27,020 bases of DNA, taken from positions 1-27,020 of the forward strand of contig DATLAJ010000099.1 in the NCBI GenBank assembly GCA_035527515.1, read 5' to 3'. Source of the stretch: a bacterium. Its GTDB lineage: Bacteria > B130-G9. Below, piece after piece: positions 13,862 through 21,502 of this stretch (positions within the stretch are counted from its first letter, which is position 1; every line of letters starts with the position of its first letter). The position numbers were made by a program, and so were the translations under genes. The notes under the pieces were generated by a model. It had not been told where the DNA came from, did not search any database, and saw nothing but the letters and a program-made list of their open reading frames with translations.

Positions 13862-15286
13862 ATGGCGATATATGAATGCAGCGTCTGCGGACACATCTTC
13901 GACGAGGAGAAGGAAGGTAAGAAGTGGGGTGATCTGCCAGACGATTGGTCTTGCCCGATCTGCGAATCCCCCAGGCCGTATTTCAGGCTACAGGGGCAAG
14001 GGTCTCCGCAGGAAGAGCCTGCGGCGTCGGACGAGCCGCAACGGTCTAGCGTGAGTCCTGATGACTACCTCTCTGAGTGGCGCAGGCACTCCGATCAGCT
14101 GGAGAGCCACATGTCGGATATCCACGAGATCGCGAGGAGCGGCGAGTCCATACACGAGCCGATGAGGTCCAGGAAGCCGGTTGTGTCGTGGGACGACATC
14201 CTCATAAAGGGCGCCCAGCTCGCAAGGATACCTCTGAACGATGATGACCTCGTCAACGCCAAGACGATAATCGGCCCCAGGGCGAAGAAACCACTCGTAA
14301 TCGAGACGCCGATCTACGTCACCCACATGTCCTTTGGCGCGCTGTCCAAGCGGGTCATAACCGCGCTAGCCAAGGGGAGCGCCTCGGTCAAGACGGCGAT
14401 GTGTTCTGGCGAGGGCGGCATCTTGCCTGAGTCGATAGAAAACGCCCACAAGTTCATCTTCGAATACGTGCCAAATGAGTACAGCTTCACGGAAGAGAAC
14501 CTGAGAAGGGTGGACGCCATCGAGATCAAGATAGGCCAATCCGCCAAGCCCGGCATGGGTGGCCATCTGCCGGCCGCGAAGGTTACTGATGAAATCGCAG
14601 CGCTAAGGAGCCGTCCGCGAGGCGCGGATATCCTCAGCCCCTCGCGGTTCCATGACATAAGGAACAGGGATGACCTCAGGAAGAAGGTCAACACGCTGAG
14701 AGACAAATCGGGCGGAAAACCGATCGGCATCAAGCTCGCCGCCGGAAATATCGAGGCGGACCTCGACGTTGCGCTCTACGCGGAGCCGGACTTCATCACG
14801 CTCGATGGTCGGGCAGGCGCGACGGGTTCTGCCCCGAAGTTCGTGAAGGATTCGACGTCGATCCCCTGTATATTCGCGCTGTTCCGCGCGAGAAAATTCC
14901 TGAATGAGAAAGGCGCGAGGGACGTCTCGCTTCTGATAACGGGCGGCCTGCGTATCTCGTCGGACTTCGCTAAGGCCATTGCCTTAGGCGCTGACGCCGT
15001 AGCTATCGGAACGGCCGCGCTGATGGCGTGCGGATGTCAGCAGCACAGAATCTGCGGGACGGGCAAGTGTCCCGTTGGCATAACGACCCACGACCCAAAC
15101 TTAACGCAGCGCCTCGACATCGACGAATCCGCCAGGCGCCTCTCAAACTTCCTCAGGGTGTCAACTGACGAGCTAAAGACTTTCGCCAGGCTCACCGGCA
15201 ACGACGACGTACATAAGCTCTCGATGCTCGACATCTGCACGACGAATTCAGAGATATCAAACCACACCGACATCGAGCATGTGTGA
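13862..15286 (+). CDS. Rubredoxin-fused FMN-binding glutamate synthase domain protein
   Basis: This is a 474-residue fusion. Residues 1-40 form a rubredoxin (C6, C9, C31, C34; DDWSCPICES). After a polar linker of about 55 residues comes the FMN-binding barrel of the glutamate synthase large subunit, with GGILPES, PGMGGHLPAAKV, FITLDGRAGATGS, a G-G-L-R-I-S phosphate loop, and the [3Fe-4S] motif CX5CX4C at C392, C398 and C403. There is no glutaminase domain, as in archaeal-type GltB. Such stand-alone domains make glutamate from ammonia or act as other FMN oxidoreductases. The attached rubredoxin would feed electrons directly to the flavin. The position beside rubrerythrin makes a redox role as plausible as nitrogen assimilation. 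Confidence 0.9.
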   Translation: MAIYECSVCGHIFDEEKEGKKWGDLPDDWSCPICESPRPYFRLQGQGSPQEEPAASDEPQRSSVSPDDYLSEWRRHSDQLESHMSDIHEIARSGESIHEPMRSRKPVVSWDDILIKGAQLARIPLNDDDLVNAKTIIGPRAKKPLVIETPIYVTHMSFGALSKRVITALAKGSASVKTAMCSGEGGILPESIENAHKFIFEYVPNEYSFTEENLRRVDAIEIKIGQSAKPGMGGHLPAAKVTDEIAALRSRPRGADILSPSRFHDIRNRDDLRKKVNTLRDKSGGKPIGIKLAAGNIEADLDVALYAEPDFITLDGRAGATGSAPKFVKDSTSIPCIFALFRARKFLNEKGARDVSLLITGGLRISSDFAKAIALGADAVAIGTAALMACGCQQHRICGTGKCPVGITTHDPNLTQRLDIDESARRLSNFLRVSTDELKTFARLTGNDDVHKLSMLDICTTNSEISNHTDIEHV

Positions 15287-15338
15287 TTACCTGCGCATTT
15301 GACAGTCAGCTCATTAGGCATGAAATGCATCAAGATCA

Positions 15339-16349
15339 ATGTCTGAAGAAACTCATCCATTGCCTCAGTTTGGTAAGCGCCAACTGAAGGTATTCATTTC
15401 TGGAGTTGTCGGTGAGTTTAGGTCAGAGCGCATCGCTCTTGCTGATCTAATTCGCTGCAACTTAAAGATGGCACCGCTGCACTGCGAAGACCCAGCCTTC
15501 GCAGAGGAGGACGAAAAGCCTCAGCACGCATGTTTGAGAGGGGTTGACGAGGCTGACATCTGTCTATTCTTGTTTGGCATCAGCGACGGATTTCTGGGCA
15601 CCAAATCGGGCCTTTCACCAACAGAGGAGGAGTTCCGAACTGCCTTTGAAGCAAAGAAGAGAAACATATACTGCGTCAAGGATACATCTGCTCAGCGGCA
15701 GCCGGGGATGCAGCGCATCATTGACGAAGTTGGCGGCTATGAAGACGGCAAATGGTGTCAATACTTCAAGGACGAGACTGATTTGCTTCAGAGGGCATCC
15801 GGCCGGCTTAGGGAAATGAAGGATACCTGGGACTTCTCAAATGAGATAGTTGATACGTTTTTCGTTATCAGAATGGCAGTCCAGTATTATGCTCAGCGCG
15901 ATCTGTCTCCTGAACTGCTTTCTAAAGGACGGAGGATACTCTTAGGAATCACGGGCCTGGATGAACTACCTCCAATACTTGCCCTTGCGGCCAATCGTTT
16001 GGAGTGGCGACATGAACCAGATTATTCTCTTGCTGATGAGAATCGTCTACTGGGCCCCATAGACGAGGAAGTCTATAATGCCCACAAAGGATATGCTGAC
16101 GACGACAACAGGAAAGAGAATTTCACAATCAGCATACGCAACGTAAGGCGCTTGATCGAGATATCAACAAAGGAGCGGGTAAGGAATGCTGATGTAAACG
16201 GGGGTCTTATGGGCTGGCTCAAGGAGTGTATGGGGGTTCCCAGACGGTTGAGCTGGCACTTCGGGATCATGGACCGCAAGCCCGCTCGGTTGCCGGATTG
16301 GCAAAGTATATTATATGACGAGCCTGGGGATCACCAATGTAAGGACTGA
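15339..16349 (+). CDS. DUF4062 domain protein
   Basis: This is a 336-residue protein. Residues 14-125 fit the DUF4062 fold: LKVFISGVVGEFRSERIAL, then CLRGVDEADICLFLFG, GLSPTEEEFRTAFEAKKR and NIYCVKD. DUF4062 is a TIR-like domain usually found at the N-terminus of NACHT/STAND or other conflict proteins, with roles in nucleotide signalling suspected. The C-terminal 210 residues match nothing I know; they are mostly charged and helical and lack an NTPase motif. The gene is visibly more A+T-rich than its flanks and has a weak ribosome site, which suggests acquisition. It follows the GltB fusion by 52 bases but is probably not functionally linked to it. Hairpin repeats follow. Confidence 0.75.
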   Translation: MSEETHPLPQFGKRQLKVFISGVVGEFRSERIALADLIRCNLKMAPLHCEDPAFAEEDEKPQHACLRGVDEADICLFLFGISDGFLGTKSGLSPTEEEFRTAFEAKKRNIYCVKDTSAQRQPGMQRIIDEVGGYEDGKWCQYFKDETDLLQRASGRLREMKDTWDFSNEIVDTFFVIRMAVQYYAQRDLSPELLSKGRRILLGITGLDELPPILALAANRLEWRHEPDYSLADENRLLGPIDEEVYNAHKGYADDDNRKENFTISIRNVRRLIEISTKERVRNADVNGGLMGWLKECMGVPRRLSWHFGIMDRKPARLPDWQSILYDEPGDHQCKD

Positions 16350-16365
16350 TGTATAGGTCCGCCCA

Positions 16366-16468
16366 ATCCCCTGAAAGGGGATAATATGGGTAGCCCCGTG
16401 TGAAACGCGGGGTGACCGGCAGCCCTCACAAGTCCTCGGCCCTGAAGGGGTCGAACAACCGCCGAATC
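16366..16468. repeat. Cluster of GAA-loop hairpins, REP-like
   Basis: Three elements lie in a row. ATCCCCT-GAA-AGGGGAT (16366-16382) is a perfect 7-bp stem. CCCCGTG-TGAAA-CGCGGGG (16394-16412) is a 7-bp stem with one T-G wobble. CCCTGAAGGGGTCGAAC (from 16440) continues to 16468 as the second copy of the repeat at 12274. The remainder of the 16350-16613 gap shows no gene. The first hairpin may also end transcription of the DUF4062 gene, although no T-run follows. Confidence 0.55.
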
Positions 16469-16613
16469 GCTCCTGCCCGCCTCATATATGCTCTGCGATC
16501 CAAAGCTGGAACGAGGCGGAGACCGCATTGCCGGGAGAGCATAGACTGGCGATAATGAGGCTTGCGGCCTCCGTGCCTTTCCTACTCGCTCCCTCTCGCT
16601 CCCGGTCGCAGCA

Positions 16614-17726
16614 CTATTTCAGCAGCTGTTTCAGCGCTGCGATGAACCTCTCGTTCTGCTCCTGAGTCCCTATCGTAACCCTGAACTTGGTCGTGTAGCC
16701 CCAGGCAGCCATCGGGCGGACAATCACACCCCGCCTCAACAGCTCATCGTAGAGCCTGACACAGTCCTGCCCGACATCGACGAGGATGAAGTTTGCGCTC
16801 GTTGGGACGTACTCGAGGCCCATCTCGGCAAACGCGCTGTAGAGGTATTTCTTCCCCACCTCATTCGTCTCCCGGCTCATCCTAACGTGTTCCTCGTCTG
16901 AGAATGCCGCAAGAGCCGCAACCTGCGCAAGCCGATTGACATGAAACGGCCGCCTTATGCGATCGATGGCATCGACGAGCCAGGAAGGCGCAGCGCCGTA
17001 GCCTATGCGCAGTCCTGCCAGGCCGTATATCTTGCTGCACGTTCTCAGAATGGCGATATTGCGCCCAGCCCGCATGAACTTCATCGTGTCCGGAAACGTC
17101 CCATCAACGTTGTACTCGAAGTAGGCCTCGTCCATGACCACAACCGTGTTGTCTGTAACGCGGCTCATGAACCTGTCGATCTCGGTCTGTCCAACGAGCA
17201 CGCCCGTCGGGTTGTTGGGATTAGCGATATAGACCACCTTGGTCCTGTCGGTGATCGCGTCCGCCATCGCATCGAGGTCCACCGCGTAGTCCTTCAGCGG
17301 AACCGCAACAATCTTCGCGCTGCACGCCGCCGCCACGATCCGATACATGATGAACGAAGGCTCCGCAAAGATGACCTCATCCCCCTCGGCAAGAAGCACA
17401 GTGCCGATAAGCTCGATCAGCTCGGTCGAACCGCTCCCAGTCAGAACGTTTCCCATCGGGACGCCAAAACGTTCTGCAAGCGATTCTTTTAGGCGAAAGC
17501 TGCCTCCGTCGGGGTAGAGGTAAACGCTATCTGCGGCTTGCCGTATGGCCTCGACCGCTTTCTTCGAGGCGCCGAGAGGGTTTTCATTTGACGCGAGCTT
17601 CACCACGTCAGTGAGGCCGAGTTCGCGCTGAACCTCCTCGATCGGCTTGCCGGGCTTATATGGACGGACAGTCAGTATATTGGGTCTAACCAACCGTGTG
17701 CTAAAGTCAACCTCCGAATCTGACAT
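16614..17726 (-). CDS. hisC: Histidinol-phosphate aminotransferase
   Basis: This 370-residue fold-type I PLP enzyme transfers an amino group from glutamate to imidazole-acetol phosphate in histidine synthesis. Visible signatures are KLASNENPLG at 43-52, GSGSTELIE at 97-105, NPNNPTG at 169-175, MDEAYFEY around 198-205 and the PLP Lys232 in CSKIYGLAGLRIGYG. Length and motif spacing match HisC. No other his genes are adjacent, so a paralogous aromatic or other aminotransferase of the same subgroup cannot be excluded. It lies 90 bases downstream of the acetate transporter gene on the same strand. A decayed copy of residues about 105-131 is found at 18460-18545. Confidence 0.93.
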   Translation of the reverse strand: MSDSEVDFSTRLVRPNILTVRPYKPGKPIEEVQRELGLTDVVKLASNENPLGASKKAVEAIRQAADSVYLYPDGGSFRLKESLAERFGVPMGNVLTGSGSTELIELIGTVLLAEGDEVIFAEPSFIMYRIVAAACSAKIVAVPLKDYAVDLDAMADAITDRTKVVYIANPNNPTGVLVGQTEIDRFMSRVTDNTVVVMDEAYFEYNVDGTFPDTMKFMRAGRNIAILRTCSKIYGLAGLRIGYGAAPSWLVDAIDRIRRPFHVNRLAQVAALAAFSDEEHVRMSRETNEVGKKYLYSAFAEMGLEYVPTSANFILVDVGQDCVRLYDELLRRGVIVRPMAAWGYTTKFRVTIGTQEQNERFIAALKQLLK

Positions 17727-17816
17727 CGCTACAACCTCGTCCTAGTGCGTTCCGAAATCAACTGATTTGAAAAACAACTTTCCCCCGCAAGATGAGCTAG
17801 GCAAGCTGTGCCGAGC

Positions 17817-18374
17817 TCAGCCTATCGGGATAACCGTCTTGCCATAGTGTTCGTTGATGACTTGCGCCATCGCCAGATAAACAGCGGAGCCGCCGCAGAT
17901 TATCCCCTCCCAGCCCGCGAGCTTCTTCAACCAAGCAGCCCCCATCGCATCACCAGCAGCCAGAAGCCAGAACAGAATGAACAGCGAACAGAACACGAAC
18001 CTCAGCGCAAACGGCGCCTTCTTGGTCGCTATAAACATGCAGAAGGTGAACAGACCCCACATGAAGAGATAAGCCACCATCGCGCCGTCCGTCGGGCCAG
18101 CCTTCCAGATGCCCATATTGGGCGCAACAAGCAGAAACACCAGGCTCATCCAGAAAAGGCCGTATGAGCAGAATGCAGTCAAGCCAAACGTGTTGCCCTT
18201 CTTGAACTCCAGAAGGCCAGCAAATATCTGCGCAAGCCCCCCGTAGAAAATCCCCATCGCGAGGATCATCGTGTCCATCGGATAGAACCCCGCGTTGTGG
18301 ATGTTCAAGAGAACCGTCGTCATCCCAAATCCCATCAATCCCAATGGTGCTGGGTTCGCAAGCTTCTCAGCCAT
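17817..18374 (-). CDS. satP: Acetate/succinate uptake transporter, GPR1/FUN34/YaaH (SatP) family
   Basis: This is a 185-residue integral membrane protein of the inner membrane with six predicted helices. It starts with the family signature [14 protein letters not shown] at residues 7-20, has the conserved [11 protein letters not shown] in helix 2, and ends within the usual 180-200 residues. GGAGGG precedes ATG 18374. The family moves acetate or succinate with protons. It may serve acetate scavenging or export in an anaerobe. The upstream region on its 5' side holds a hisC relic and a dispersed repeat, so its promoter region has been rearranged. Confidence 0.93.
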   Translation of the reverse strand: MAEKLANPAPLGLMGFGMTTVLLNIHNAGFYPMDTMILAMGIFYGGLAQIFAGLLEFKKGNTFGLTAFCSYGLFWMSLVFLLVAPNMGIWKAGPTDGAMVAYLFMWGLFTFCMFIATKKAPFALRFVFCSLFILFWLLAAGDAMGAAWLKKLAGWEGIICGGSAVYLAMAQVINEHYGKTVIPIG

Positions 18375-18459
18375 GTTCCCTCCTAGTTTATGCGCGTCGC
18401 ATCAACAAAAATTAAGATGCCCAAGATAGCACGCAAGCCGATTCTTCGTCAAGCACAAG

Positions 18460-18545
18460 TCGCCGCCCACTATCCGATACATGATGAACGAAAGCTCAGC
18501 GAAAACGTCCTCGTCACCCTCCGCAAGAAGCACTTAGCCCATCAG
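18460..18545 (-). pseudogene. hisC fragment (decayed duplicate)
   Basis: Read on the minus strand, this stretch encodes VLLAEGDEDVFAELSFIMYR, matching residues 110-129 of the intact HisC at 16614-17726 in all but three positions. It is preceded by LMG and a stop where HisC has LIGT. DNA identity is also clear, as in GATACATGATGAACGAA. Flanking homology is lost on both sides: repeat copy B on one, the transporter's upstream region on the other. It is a leftover of a second aminotransferase copy, probably from recombination. Confidence 0.8.
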
Positions 18546-18550
18546 CGCGC

Positions 18551-18621
18551 ACCATACCTTGATCCTGAGTGCTATTGCCTGTTATCCTCATAGAAAACGG
18601 TTTTAGCGATCGGAATATGAG
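18551..18621. repeat. Dispersed 71-bp repeat, copy B
   Basis: This matches copy A (1791-1861) from ACCATACCTTGATCCTGA to CGGAATATGAG, including the TTGATC/TATCCT pair at 18-base spacing. Here it has no downstream gene in the same direction. Instead it cuts across the 3' end of the minus-strand gene starting at 18823 and abuts the hisC relic, so it marks a rearrangement junction. Confidence 0.7.
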
Positions 18622-18823
18622 TCGCCGGGGTAGCATTCTCTGCCCTGATAACTTCCAGCGTGTATGTAATCGTCCTAAACGCCTCGTCCGGCGTTAGCCC
18701 GGAGTTGCAGTCGCTGCCAGCCACCGGATCGACGTAGTAGTCAACCGCTAAGACCCAAGTCGCGCTACAGACGACCAGAACACAAATCGCCAATAAAAGC
18801 AGAAAGGTTTCTTTTCTCATCAT
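18572..18823 (-). CDS. Truncated secreted protein, beta-helix/PDxxxGSD type N-terminus
   Basis: Starting at ATG 18823 with GAGGAGG upstream, this encodes 83 residues. There is a signal peptide to about residue 26, then DYYVDPVAGSDCNSGLTPDEAFRTI, the typical opening of secreted right-handed beta-helix proteins, which usually run for several hundred residues. Homology to that type ends after about residue 66; the last 16 or so codons are the reverse complement of repeat copy B. The gene is therefore a 5' stump. Its start overlaps the stop of the preceding ORF (TGATG), so it may still be translated. Confidence 0.6.
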   Translation of the reverse strand: MMRKETFLLLLAICVLVVCSATWVLAVDYYVDPVAGSDCNSGLTPDEAFRTITYTLEVIRAENATPATHIPIAKTVFYEDNRQ

Positions 18824-19035
18824 CACACCTCCTCGTTGGTCTTTTCGGCCTTCTTCTTCGGGGGAGTGCCAGCTCCTCCGTCCTTGGCGCCCGCCACCGT
18901 GAACTGATCAAAGGAGATGGGGCCGATGGGACGGAAGGGGCGGAACTGGCCGGTGAGGGAGAGCGTCGTGGCTCCGCCACTACTGCAAGTAGTCCCATTT
19001 CCGCCCGGCGTAAAGCTGCACTGATAGCCTATCAA
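18823..19035 (-). CDS. Possible small ORF at operon end, or shifted C-terminus of neighbouring lipoprotein
   Basis: This is a 70-codon frame from TTG 19035. Its second half (LSLTGQFRPFRPIGPISFDQ and a Lys/Glu-rich end) uses mostly G/C third positions, unlike random sequence. It overlaps the end of the lipoprotein gene 18980-19684 in another frame and couples to the next start by TGATG. Either it is a separate short gene or the lipoprotein reading frame was shifted here. I do not recognise the sequence. Confidence 0.3.
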   Translation of the reverse strand: MIGYQCSFTPGGNGTTCSSGGATTLSLTGQFRPFRPIGPISFDQFTVAGAKDGGAGTPPKKKAEKTNEEV

Positions 19036-19684
19036 AGAAGTGATTCGCCATTCTCCGCTCCTCTAGCATCATTTCCTGCATCATTCTCTGTTCCTCTAGC
19101 ATCTTTGCCCGCTCCCTGGCGCTGAGCAGGCTCACCAGCCTGTTGTCATTCCGAAAACCGCTACGAGTCGCGGACGGTGCGTCTGTAAAACCCGCCAACC
19201 CGGTGGGATCGGTTACGTGCATGCCGTATTCATCGCGGATTGCGACCAGCTCTTCTATCATCTTGACGTGAACAGCCACCTTCCCACCCTCACTAGATTG
19301 CACGAGAACGCATGCTGGCTGAGCAGAGATCACGACGATGATCCCAACGTCCTTGAATGCTCTGACGATGATCCCTTGCTGCATCAGCACGAGAATACAA
19401 GAGCTCCAGACGTCATCAAACTTGACGTAGGGGTAACTCCTCACTTGTCCCTGCCTTATTTGCCGGGATTGGGGAACCACAAGGTCGCGGAAATCACATT
19501 CATATAGATTGTCCAATCGCATCCGGACCTCCCAATGGCGACGATAGTATTCAGGGGCAAAGCGAGAATACTCGGGGGCAAAGAGCAGCTGATCTAACGG
19601 TGCGTTGACCTTGGGGGGGCCGCAACTCGACAGCACACAGAGAAGGAGGTAGGGCAGGATCAGAATGGAGATTCGTTGAGGCAA
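18980..19684 (-). CDS. Lipoprotein, unknown family
   Basis: This is a 234-residue protein. The start is TTG 19684; no ATG, GTG or TTG nearer the signal exists. The N-terminal hydrophobic segment ends VLSSC at the lipobox Cys, so it should be exported and lipidated. Residues 85-150 form alternating strands (VKFDDVWSSCILVLMQQG, VGIIVVISAQPACVLVQ), resembling the small alpha/beta domains of BamC/NlpB-like lipoproteins. A Met/Glu/Arg-rich helix (RAKMLEEQRMMQEMML) near 195-210 could be a coiled coil. It begins 3 bases after the stop of the preceding gene and belongs to the envelope operon. Confidence 0.65.
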   Translation of the reverse strand: MPQRISILILPYLLLCVLSSCGPPKVNAPLDQLLFAPEYSRFAPEYYRRHWEVRMRLDNLYECDFRDLVVPQSRQIRQGQVRSYPYVKFDDVWSSCILVLMQQGIIVRAFKDVGIIVVISAQPACVLVQSSEGGKVAVHVKMIEELVAIRDEYGMHVTDPTGLAGFTDAPSATRSGFRNDNRLVSLLSARERAKMLEEQRMMQEMMLEERRMANHFFDRLSVQLYAGRKWDYLQ

Positions 19685-19687
19685 GCT

Positions 19688-20107
19688 CTATTTCCCGGAG
19701 AGACGTCGGTCCAATTCATCGAAAAACACGCTGTCGATTGCCCCCGCGTAGTAACCACTTCTGGTCCTGGCGAACACGTAAACGAACGTCCTACCCTGGC
19801 TGTGTTCGGCCGGCAGGACAATGTGCACCTGTACGAATACTTTTTCTTCCGTCTTATGTGCCGTGAGTTTCTTTATTCTGTCAGGCGTAAGACTGAACAC
19901 AATCAGGCCAGAATCATGGTTCATTGTGACGTAGGCGCCCTTGAATACGGTTACGACTTCCGTCACAGCGTGCCAGGTTCTCTCGAAGGACGTCGAGATT
20001 GTCCGCTCTATCTGAGCGGGGTTATCTGACTTGGGAATGTGAGCGCAGCCTAAACCAAGCAGAAACGCCAAGAGTATGAAGCAGGCTGTTCGCCGTTCCT
20101 TGCTCAT
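19688..20107 (-). CDS. Small lipoprotein, unknown family
   Basis: This is a 139-residue protein whose signal peptide ends LLGLGC, a good lipobox, followed by AHIPKSD. The mature part of about 118 residues starts with ISTSFERTWHAVTEVVTVFK and continues HDSGLIVFSL, the layout seen in small envelope lipoproteins with one helix packed on a sheet (BamC-like in outline). The start codon overlaps the end of the TPR lipoprotein gene (ATGA), so translation is coupled. It resembles the first half of the next lipoprotein in predicted fold, and the two may be a pair. Confidence 0.72.
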   Translation of the reverse strand: MSKERRTACFILLAFLLGLGCAHIPKSDNPAQIERTISTSFERTWHAVTEVVTVFKGAYVTMNHDSGLIVFSLTPDRIKKLTAHKTEEKVFVQVHIVLPAEHSQGRTFVYVFARTRSGYYAGAIDSVFFDELDRRLSGK

Positions 20108-20874
20108 CGCTCCTTCTTAGTTCTACTACTCTCGCCATCGTTCCTGCTATCTCCTTCTTGCGCCATTTCCTTCAGTCTCTTCTGCAGTCTCTCGATCCTC
20201 TCCTCAACAGAAGGGCGCGATTCGCCTTCCACCACATATTGAGGCGCCGGCGTTGTACTTTCTATTTCAGCCTTCATGATCATCTCTTCCACGCCAGGAT
20301 ATATGCTGTAAGCCGCCTCGTATTCCGTCTTGGCTTTCTCCGATTCGCCTCGATATTGGTAAATGCCCATGAGTCCAAGATGAGCGGACACGAGGATCGC
20401 GGGGTCCTTACTCAGCTCAATTGCTTTGCTGAATTCACGGATGGCTGTGTCCTTGTAGTGCTGCCTGTAGATCTGCCCAAGGCTCAGATGCACGGCGGCG
20501 TTGTCGGGCTCAATCTGGGAGGCTTCCCACAGTATCAGAGAAGCCGACCTCAAGTCAGGTGCTGAGCGCCTCTGATACGCCAGAGACAATAGGAGGCGAG
20601 CCCTAATGTGTTTGGAGTCGATGGCCAACACCTTCCTGAACTCACCGACTGCCGATTCCACATCGTCTTCGGAGAGGTAGATTCTGCCCAATTCCATCCG
20701 GGCGTCCACGTCATTAGAGGCAATCTCAAGGCGCTTCCTCAACTCTGTGGTTCTCTCTTCGGCCCCGTGGTCCGTGAGAAGCGTCGGAGGACGCGCTTCA
20801 GTTTTGGTGTGAGAGCACGCCAGCGCCAACGCACTTGCCATGCCAATCAGGGCAACCCAGCCGAGGCGCGCCAT
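20104..20874 (-). CDS. TPR lipoprotein
   Basis: This is a 256-residue protein whose signal peptide ends ALALAC. The mature chain carries about four TPR units between residues 45 and 190 (MELGRIYLSEDDVESAVGEF, LLSLAYQRR, LSLGQIYRQHYKDTAIREF, LGLMGIYQYRGESEKAKTEY). A charged helical tail, RIERLQKRLKEMAQE, follows. TPR lipoproteins such as PilF or BamD scaffold outer-membrane assemblies. It starts 2 bases after the CsgG-like gene's stop and overlaps the following gene by 4 bases, so it lies in the middle of a tight operon. Confidence 0.85.
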   Translation of the reverse strand: MARLGWVALIGMASALALACSHTKTEARPPTLLTDHGAEERTTELRKRLEIASNDVDARMELGRIYLSEDDVESAVGEFRKVLAIDSKHIRARLLLSLAYQRRSAPDLRSASLILWEASQIEPDNAAVHLSLGQIYRQHYKDTAIREFSKAIELSKDPAILVSAHLGLMGIYQYRGESEKAKTEYEAAYSIYPGVEEMIMKAEIESTTPAPQYVVEGESRPSVEERIERLQKRLKEMAQEGDSRNDGESSRTKKER

Positions 20875-20876
20875 CC

Positions 20877-21422
20877 CTATCTCATATTCTGCTTCAGAAT
20901 GCCCGTAAGGCGCTCAGCAATCGCAGAGAGGGACTTGCTCTCCCCAAACTCGAACAGAACTCGCAGCAAGGTGCGCTGGCTTGCGACCTCCACGAACTGA
21001 AATGAGGCGATCATCACGAAAGGCTTATTGTCGTCCAGTGTGGTCACGACCATAGTCCCTATGATTATCGAATCGGCACCCACCGCTTTGCCGATCTGTA
21101 TGGCGTTTACCGTCTGTGTGGACTTCTCCTTCTCTTTTTGCTGTAAGTAATCGCCTACGGCGCTTTCGACTTTCTCGCGACTTACAACGGATTTCCCCAT
21201 ATTCGCCAAATGGATGGCAATCGCGTCCTCCATCGCCATTGGCAGCAATCGGTCGGCACCGTTTACGAAGAGGGCGAACGTCCGCAGCATTCTGAGCTTC
21301 TCACCAGCATCGTTAGACGCCGCAACAATGGTCGATTCGCGACCACTCTCTTGGCCAACCGCACGTGCGCACCATAGGCCGGTGCAAGCCAACACCAGCA
21401 GAACCACACCAATCCTTCTCAT
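20877..21422 (-). CDS. Secreted CsgG/LpoB-like protein
   Basis: I start at ATG 21422 (181 residues) because AGGGGGA sits at proper distance from it; the ATG at 21431 is too close to the site. The signal peptide spans about residues 1-21. The mature part reads LRTFALFVNGADRLLPMAMEDAI, MGKSVVSREKVESAVGDYL, IGKAVGADSIIIGTMVVTT and FQFVEVASQRTLLRV. This is the order of CsgG/FlgO/LpoB-type domains: a lost-function strand, a 'set on or off' helix pair, then a G-x-D-x-I-I-x-G turn. It resembles the C-terminus of the lipoprotein at 8873-10108. The family call is by pattern. Confidence 0.7.
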   Translation of the reverse strand: MRRIGVVLLVLACTGLWCARAVGQESGRESTIVAASNDAGEKLRMLRTFALFVNGADRLLPMAMEDAIAIHLANMGKSVVSREKVESAVGDYLQQKEKEKSTQTVNAIQIGKAVGADSIIIGTMVVTTLDDNKPFVMIASFQFVEVASQRTLLRVLFEFGESKSLSAIAERLTGILKQNMR

Positions 21423-21502
21423 AGCTATCATTCCCCCTTAGTTGGCTTTCACTGGAAATCGAGCAACTCAGCTTCTCCCGCAATTGTCTGGGCAGACGCT
21501 CA

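Noticed and set aside
18765-18998. 77-codon minus-strand frame with Ser/Pro/Arg-rich product
   Set aside because: It overlaps two better-supported frames and its composition is typical of an out-of-frame reading of G/C-rich coding DNA.
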